From: Rhynchopus euleeides
Taxonomy: Eukaryota; Euglenozoa; Diplonemea; Diplonemida; Diplonemidae
Direction: 5' to 3'
Assembly (NCBI GenBank): GCA_963210315.1
Contig: OY723243.1
Span: forward strand, 1,488,001 to 1,552,000
Length of the DNA stretch: 64,000 bases
Part shown: positions 57,965 through 64,000 of the stretch, in pieces
Numbering within the stretch: the first letter of the stretch is position 1
How the letters are laid out: each line of letters begins with the position of its first letter
Notes under the pieces: model-generated
The model's input: the letters and a program-made list of their open reading frames with translations, nothing else
What the model was told of the DNA's origin: nothing
The model's database searches: none
Position numbers and translations under genes: made by a program

Positions 57965-60491
57965 ATCCCATTTAGATCATCCGATACGATTCCGTTCTGT
58001 AGTTTGCCCCGTTTTTTTTGTTCTGGTGAGTCTGTACAGAATAGGATTGCCCATATGTGGCATAAAGGAGAGGTGGTGGTGGTGCACCAAAAGTTGGTGT
58101 TGGCAGGGATGTGTGTGAGTGAGTGAGTGTTGGCAAGCGAGATAGCGGGTGCTGTGCCTATGGAGTTGGAGGGTAGGTCACAGCCTGCCCCTCCCCTTCC
58201 TACCAGGTGGGCGGCCGGCGCTTTCCAAAAAGACTCATGTGTTCGTGTGTTTTCAACCGCCGTTGATATTTGGGGAACCCCGTGAGAATAGGAAGCAAGT
58301 CTGGAGGGCATGCCCTGAGGCATGTTGCTGTCTCACAGTTGACCCCGTTTGACGAGCAGCTGATGGGGGAGGGGTGTATCATGAACAGAGAGTCTTGAAG
58401 TGGGAGGTCAGTAGCAGTGGTTCACGTGGCATGTGTGCCCGTCATGCTACATCACTGTTATTGCATTTTTTTAGGTGAATCAAACTCCAGGGTTGTGTGT
58501 TCTAGAGGAGGTGGGAGGTTCCATTTATGGGACTCACGATATGCCATGCTTTTTGTGCATGCGTTGGCTGCTGCATCAGCAGCAACAGGCTCCAAGAGGA
58601 GGGGATGGGGGTGGAGGGGGGTGGGGGACATTGCGCCGAATCAGCAGCCACCAGGCATATTCTCAAGGCATCGGCCCGTCTCTGTCGTGGTTCATCGGGT
58701 CGCAAGCAATCCTTAACCTGATTGAATGCTGCCATTGCGTTGGGGATTCGTTGGGTTTAACCCTCGTCAGCCCCCCCCGTGTGCTTCTGACCTGACCCGT
58801 CCCTCCGTTTTTCGTTGTCTGGCAGAGCTTCTGAGCTCAGCCGCTGTTTCCTAACAAAGCCAGAAGGAGTGGGGTGGTGGAGGTGTTTGTGTTTCGCGGT
58901 TGCACCACCCCAACAAGAATTCAAAATGAGGGTGTGCTGTGCGCGTGTAAATGGGAAGAAGGCCTGTCTCTTCTGCCGTGTATTTTTTTCCCCGGAAGCC
59001 GCCCCTGCCCTTCCGGAGTCAAAAGCAACCGCCCCATTGTATCCAGAGTTCGCCGTAGTCCTCACCCCAATGGGTGGCCGGCGGGACAAGTTTTTTAAGT
59101 GACGCCGTCTTTCCCCTTCGTTCCCTTCTGGAGAGCTGGTCTGTTTATCGATGGGCTGTTTTTGTGCGCGGGACAACCTGGTTCATAAAATGCCATTTGC
59201 CCCGTCCCGGATGCCACAGCCTCGCCCACCCACACGGCTTGATCATAACTCGGGTACCCCACACAAACAGGGATGCCTTCGCAAATTTAAAATAAGCCCC
59301 TACTCTCCAGCCACAGGACCCCATGCACTTCTATAATGGTTATGAAGTAAACCCAGTGGTTGGTGTGACGTAGTCAGCATCTGTGGGTGCACGGGTGATC
59401 CAGCTAGAAGATAGAGTGCAGTGCCCTTGGTGATTCATCAGCTGTGTATCTCGCTTCGAGCATAGCGTCTTGATTTTCCTCACTCTCTGACCTGAGCTAT
59501 GGAATAGAAAAGGTTGTGGCCTGAGCCTAGAACGAGGGGGTGGGGGGGTGGGTGGGTGGGGTTGGGTGCAGCGCGCTCTCCGCCATCTGAGATCTGCCCC
59601 GGGAAACAGAGCTTGTCTGCTGCAGCAATCAGGAGCAATCCCCCCCCCCCCTCACCCCCACCCCCACCCCACCCCCCCCCCCCATTCAACTCCCGCACAG
59701 CTTTACCCGCTATGTCGGATGCACTGTTGTGACCCGAGGGTGGAGGGTAACTCTCACAGCTCACGCGCGCTGTGATATGGAGGGGAAGGGCTCTTTGCCG
59801 GCACAAGTCATATTATTACATTATCCTCCCTCCCCTCCCCTCGCGGGTTCTCACGTTCCTTTTCTCTGGGTTTATTGATATTCCGCCAGAACACGAGCAG
59901 AGCCTGAGATGCATGAATGATGCAACCGAGTTGCGATCCGCGCAGCACGGAGGTGTGGCAATGTGACACTGAAAGGCCCTGGCCACCCATGGATCGGCGT
60001 GTGTGGAGGGTGCCTGGCGGAGGGGGAACGGGCCATTCTGACGTGTGTATCCTCGACACTTCTGGCATCGAGAGTTTGCGGGAGGATGATGATGGCGATG
60101 ATGGCACTGTGGGCGGAGGAAGCGCGCGGAGGGGGGCCCACATCTCAGCCCTGCCCGGCACACAGAGGCCCCCAGTTGTCTCTGGGTTACCACATCCCGC
60201 CTCGCACACCGCCAACCCCCAGCCCCGCCCCGGTCGTCACACCCAACAGGGACGCTCGGCTGGGGAGCTGGTGCAACCGCAACCAGGGGATGCCCCTTCA
60301 AGTGGGCTGGGTCAGGATCGTTCTCGGGTGCCATTCACGCGTGACCCCCGTCTGCTGAGCTTTGCCCTCCGTTCTGTAAGCGGTATTGCGTAGGGAAGGG
60401 AGGGGGGGCGGGAGGGAGAGGCGAAGAGGGTGTGTGGCTTGATATAAGTCCCTCGAGTCGTTCTTTCGATTCTCTCGCGCTTGCCTCCTGG
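57965..60491. other. Intergenic between kinesin and 1.7-kb repeat
   Basis: Holds G and C runs (for example 59640-59690) and one weak gene candidate listed separately. The 3' UTR of the kinesin gene must lie in its first part; no clear polyadenylation signal was recognised. Confidence 0.4.
59917..60393 (+). CDS. Possible small gene or terminal exon, unknown product
   Basis: A 158-codon open frame with GC-rich third positions and an acidic run (SLREDDDGDDGTVGGG) after a segment reading HSDVCILDTSGI. The remainder is Pro/Gln/Ser/Arg-rich. The composition resembles the disordered parts of the kinesin neighbour more than random DNA, but there is no domain. An antisense frame of similar length overlaps it. 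It might be a last exon of a gene whose earlier exons cannot be placed, or chance. Confidence 0.2.
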   Translation: MMQPSCDPRSTEVWQCDTERPWPPMDRRVWRVPGGGGTGHSDVCILDTSGIESLREDDDGDDGTVGGGSARRGAHISALPGTQRPPVVSGLPHPASHTANPQPRPGRHTQQGRSAGELVQPQPGDAPSSGLGQDRSRVPFTRDPRLLSFALRSVSGIA

Positions 60492-62231
60492 TCAAGTGTG
60501 GCTCTATTTTGGGGGTATTTTGGCCGATTTTCGAAATCCTATTTTGGTTTTTTTGCACTTTTTTTGGGTGCTTTTTTGCACGATTTCTGTGCCTCAGACA
60601 CAGATTTTGGTGTGATTTTTGCGCTATTTTGATTCACTCGGCCTGACCGATGCATACGATTCGAAAAATATTTTTTGTTTGTGCGCACGAGCGGCAGTGT
60701 GTTGTGGCCCCTGTGAAGGGCGTTGCTGTGATAAAAGTGGTTTTGTGTTGCTCACTCAAAACACACTGCGCGCGGGTACGCTCCCACTGACTCTTTCGCT
60801 GTGACAAGCAAGCTTGTTTGGGCAAAAAAATCGCTATCAACAACGGTGAACGAATGGAGGTAGATGGGGAAGTGGAAGGACACAGCACGCCCTCTCACTG
60901 ATCGCCATCTGTACACTACCTCTCTGTTCAAGGCGGTCAGTGTCACTTGATGGCGCTGCACACAAATCACTGCTACATCCCAGGGCGCCTTCCCTTGTGA
61001 GAATAGCGGAACTTCTGCGGTTGCAGTTTGGTGGTTGAGGCCGGCGGTGATATCACTTTGGTGACTGTGCTTCCTTCCCCCTGAGCTCGATCAGATCCAG
61101 GTCGACCTGGTGCTGCGTGGCTCCTGGTGTGTTATCTCTTTGCTTCCTCGCACACATACACGTGGTTCCGCGAATCGCCACGGATGCCCACCAAGTCGAA
61201 CCCGAAACATGATCACGGGCCCACGACGACCCTTTCGAGATGTCATGGCCGCAAGCCCGCAAACCCGATCGCATTCGCAAGGTGGTTCGTCTCTTAGAGA
61301 TCAGTGCTCGGGCCCAGCCTCCCGCGAGGGTGCTGGAACCGACATGCCGCAGCCCCGTACGCGCAAGGGCTTGGCTCCAAGACCAGGCACATGCCACAGG
61401 GGGGTGTGGGGGGCGGAGCCCCCCAGCCGCCGGAGGCCACGGTAGCGAACGTCTGTTGGCCTGGCTCCATAGTCGCATACGCTCAAGTACAACACAACTG
61501 ACAGATAGCACATGTCGCATGGGGGGACGATAAATTGTCGCGCAAAGACACGCCACAGGGGGGTCTGGGGGGCGGAGCCCCCCAGCCGCCGGAGGCCACG
61601 GTAGTGAACATCTGTTGGTTTGAGCTCGAGAGCAAGCCTCTCACACCACCGCCCTCCGACCCCCCTCTCCACGCCCCAGGTGCAACATTTTTTTGCACCC
61701 GGAAAATGTGTTCTTTTGACTGTTTGAGCACATCCAAGACCGGGAACATAAAAGAATTCTGCCAATGCCAAGTAGGGTCACAATAAAACCCAAAGGAAAA
61801 TGGTGCAAAAAAGTAGTGACCACCACCCCCATCCCCACCTCCGGGTGCAAAAAAATTTTTGGCCACGGAAAATGTGTTCTTTTGAATGTTTGAGCACATC
61901 CAAGACCGGGAACATAAAAAAATTCTGCCAATACCAAGTAGGGTCACAATAAAATCCAAAGGAAAAAAGTGCAAAAAAATAGTGCAAAAAAATATTTTTT
62001 CCCCAAATTCCTATTTTCATTCCGTGAAATAGATACACGCCTGCTCCTGGTGGGGGTTTTTTTTTACGCACACGACTTTCGCGCGGAAAGTGTCATTCAG
62101 CTCTGCCAAACGTGCTCTACACACCACCCCCTTCATCAGGCAAGTGGGTTCGTAAATGTGTGTGGAAGCGTCAACGCATCAAACGAAGTATCATACAGTA
62201 GAGAGAGAGCGGCAGAGTTGAAGTGACACTT
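60492..62231. repeat. Dispersed 1.7-kb repeat, copy B
   Basis: Same orientation and order as 21893-23607. It carries an extra ~155-bp segment at about 60667-60823 and a partial internal duplication at 61680-61980 (the GGAAAATGTGTTCTTTTGA block occurs twice), and it lacks copy A's 23113-23448 segment. Two hairpin modules lie inside. Confidence 0.7.
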
Positions 62232-62599
62232 TTGAATGTGTGGCTGTCGCTCGTTGTGCCGTGTGAGCCGCTGTCTCCGGCCTTGTTTGGGGCAAAAGAA
62301 GAAAACCTCTAGACGCATGGCTGAGCATTCCCCCACCCCCCCACCCCCGCCTTCGTGCCTTCTGCTCTGCAACGCTTATCTGCCGCAACCTGTCATTGTC
62401 TGAGTGCAACCTCTCACGACTCTATTGAGCACTGCCACTGCGTCACACACCCACAGCCCCCACCAGGAGGCAGATAGTAAGCCAACAAGGGGTCCGAAGA
62501 GCAGCGGCCGGCAGGGTCGATCAGGGCCTTGGGTGGTTGGCTCTTGACCCCTCCCCACCAGATCCAGCGGGACGGCAGCAAGCCGCCACCTCGGCAGCG
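62232..62599. other. 5' flank of the FYVE-Rheb gene
   Basis: Non-repeated sequence with a C-rich patch at about 62330-62350. It presumably holds the promoter and 5' UTR. No promoter motif is recognised. Confidence 0.4.
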
Positions 62600-63902
62600 A
62601 TGGGTGAGGACGTCGGCAGCAGCGGGGGTCGCCCGAAGTGGAGACCTGACGCAGAGGGGTCGATATGCGAGGAGTGCGGGGAGGGGTTCTCGTTCTTCAA
62701 CCGGCGGCATCATTGCAGGAAGTGTGGGGGGCTGTTCTGCGGGAAGTGTAGCGGGGCAAAGCGGCTCCTCAGCAAGGAACTGGGATATGGCAGTGAGCCG
62801 CAGCGCGTCTGCAAGCCATGCGCGCGGTCTTTGGATCCGCCCCCAGGCTCTGTGGTGACGTCCGGGTTTTCTAGCGGGAACAGCGACCGGAAGGACCCAG
62901 TCGTGAAGCAGCGCAAGATCTGTGTCCTTGGGAAGTCTTGGGTGGGCAAGTCTGCCATCTGTGTGAGGTTTATTGACGACCGGTTCTCTCCGTATTACAA
63001 CCCTACGATCAACCACACATACCAGCGCCAGATGAAGCACAAAGGCCAGCAGTACCTCCTCAGCATCCTCGACACGGCTGGGCAGGACGAGTGTTCGATG
63101 TTCCAACCGCAGTACTCCATTGGGACGCATGGGTACATCATTGTGTATAGCATTAACGACTACCATTCGTTTGAGATGGTCAAGTCGATCTACGACAGGA
63201 TCCAGGACTGCAACATTCTCGATGGTGTGGTGCTGATCCTTGTGGGCAACAAGAGCGACCTCCCTTCCTCCGAACGGCAGGTATGTTGCAAATGCCAGTT
63301 GGCAGTTCGGCGGAGCCAGGGAAGATTTTTTTGATTGTGAACCACTTCGCACGCCGGCCAGCCCTCACCCCTTTCTCTAGCTGAGGTCTATCCGATTGCA
63401 GCAGGTTTCCAACTTGCAAAGTCTTCCATTTCGCCGAACCTTGACACACCCTACACATGTTTACACCCCTTCACAGGTGTCGCACGAGGAGGGACAGCAG
63501 CTTGCAGGGTCGTGGGGTGTCCCCTTTATGGAGTGTTCGGCAAAGCAGGTATGGGTGTGGCGGCTAATAATGTCATATTTCGCTTGCAAACAAACACTGC
63601 GTGGGTTGGTGATTGCTTTTTTGAGCAGCAGCACCTGCATCAGGCAGTGTTTGCCTACAGTGCCTGCTGCAAGGAGAGCCACATATCGACCTCCGCACAG
63701 GTCGAGGTGCGTGTGCCACCACAACCTCTTCAAAACATTGTCCATCCGAACGTGCGCTGTTATGTGACTGATGTGTTTGATTCCGCTAACACCCACACCT
63801 ACACATGACTACACACGACCCCAACACCCACAGTCTGACACTGTCGAGGGTGTCTTCAACCTGATGCTGGAGGAAATTTTGAAAGCAGAGGGGGACGCAT
63901 GA
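62600..63902 (+). CDS. FYVE zinc finger fused to a Rheb-like GTPase (three exons)
   Basis: Exons 62600-63280, 63477-63548 and 63834-63902 join in phase 0 at GT-AG introns to give 273 residues. The ATG at 62600 (context GCAGCGATGG) is preferred; the frame is open upstream but has no other ATG. Residues 14-74 form a complete FYVE domain: WRPD (14-17), RRHHCRKCG (35-43), RVC (69-71) and eight zinc-binding Cys. Residues 104-273 are a Ras-family GTPase: GKSWVGKS (111-118), switch I Thr136, DTAGQ (158-162), NKSD (217-220) and SAK (248-250). DTAGQDE followed by YSI...GYIIVYS and EEGQQLAGSWGVPFMECSAK are closest to Rheb. The protein ends KAEGDA without a CAAX box, so membrane binding is probably through FYVE and PI3P. 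A role near endosomes, perhaps in TORC1 control, is inferred from Rheb. Confidence 0.92.
63281..63476 (+). other. Intron 1 of the FYVE-Rheb gene
   Basis: GTATGT donor and TTCACAG acceptor, 196 bases. The reading frame closes soon after the donor if unspliced, and the Rheb alignment resumes exactly at 63477 (VSHEEG). Confidence 0.88.
63549..63833 (+). other. Intron 2 of the FYVE-Rheb gene
   Basis: GTATGG donor and CCCACAG acceptor, 285 bases. Joining SAKQ to SDTVEGVF restores the last GTPase helix as in Rheb. Confidence 0.85.
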
Positions 63903-64000
63903 GAACGGGCGCAGAACCACACCACCCTCTTCATCGAACGGTGCTGCACACCTGCGTGCGGCTGGCCTTTTTATGCAGGTTGTGGAATTTGGGGGGGGGG
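63903..64000. other. 3' flank, ends in a G run
   Basis: The 3' UTR of the FYVE-Rheb gene begins here. The window ends in a G run. Confidence 0.4.

Noticed and set aside
62537-62599. Longer N-terminus for the FYVE-Rheb protein
   Set aside because: It would need a TTG start. The ATG at 62600 has a good context and the FYVE domain begins soon after.
1-64000. tRNA, rRNA or snRNA genes
   Set aside because: No B-box-like GGTTCGAATCC arm with a matching cloverleaf was found by eye and no rRNA core was recognised; a covariance-model search would settle it.

Overview
The window reads as nuclear DNA of a unicellular eukaryote. The evidence is a kinesin motor gene, a small-GTPase gene split by two GT-AG introns, a LINE tail, a tyrosine-recombinase (YR) retroelement, many inverted-repeat elements and a minisatellite. 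No operons, Shine-Dalgarno sites or prokaryotic genes were seen. Long C/G runs and pyrimidine-rich intergenic DNA are everywhere. The lineage cannot be fixed from sequence alone; a protist or alga with a repeat-rich genome is the best description.

Only two host genes are convincing, both near the right end. A single-exon gene at 54746-57964 (+) encodes a kinesin-3-like motor. A three-exon gene at 62600-63902 (+) encodes a FYVE zinc finger fused to a Rheb-like GTPase that has no CAAX box. Nothing suggests that the two genes work together.

The remaining ~54 kb is mostly mobile and repeated DNA. From left to right: two adjacent TIR elements that share one TA (716-2443); a decayed element with CGGCCG-type ends around a broken minus-strand gene (3449-5797); an AT-rich MITE with 6-bp target duplications (7377-7754); a YR retroelement with split direct repeats A1...B1-A2-B2 and the order gag-YR-RT-RNase H (9030-13752); a hAT-like transposase scrap (20182-20577); copy A of a 1.7-kb dispersed repeat (21893-23607); copy A of a foldback family with TGGGGTAATC ends and 5-bp target duplications (23919-25034); a hAT-type non-autonomous element (28040-28848); ~200-bp tandem repeats followed by a 5'-truncated LINE (28958-30190); GAA-loop GC hairpins and duplicated blocks (33895-35755); foldback copy B (35948-37296); two related 17-bp minisatellites (37364-39597); a solo arm of the first foldback type (42650-43019); a piggyBac-like element (45344-46724); foldback copy C (48732-51125); and copy B of the 1.7-kb repeat (60492-62231).

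The best leads are the FYVE-Rheb fusion, the YR retroelement and the 5-bp-TSD foldback family. Also notable are short stable hairpin modules scattered through the repeats and a 17-bp satellite whose antisense strand is open in all three frames. Most long ORFs outside the genes named here look like by-products of repeats or GC bias.
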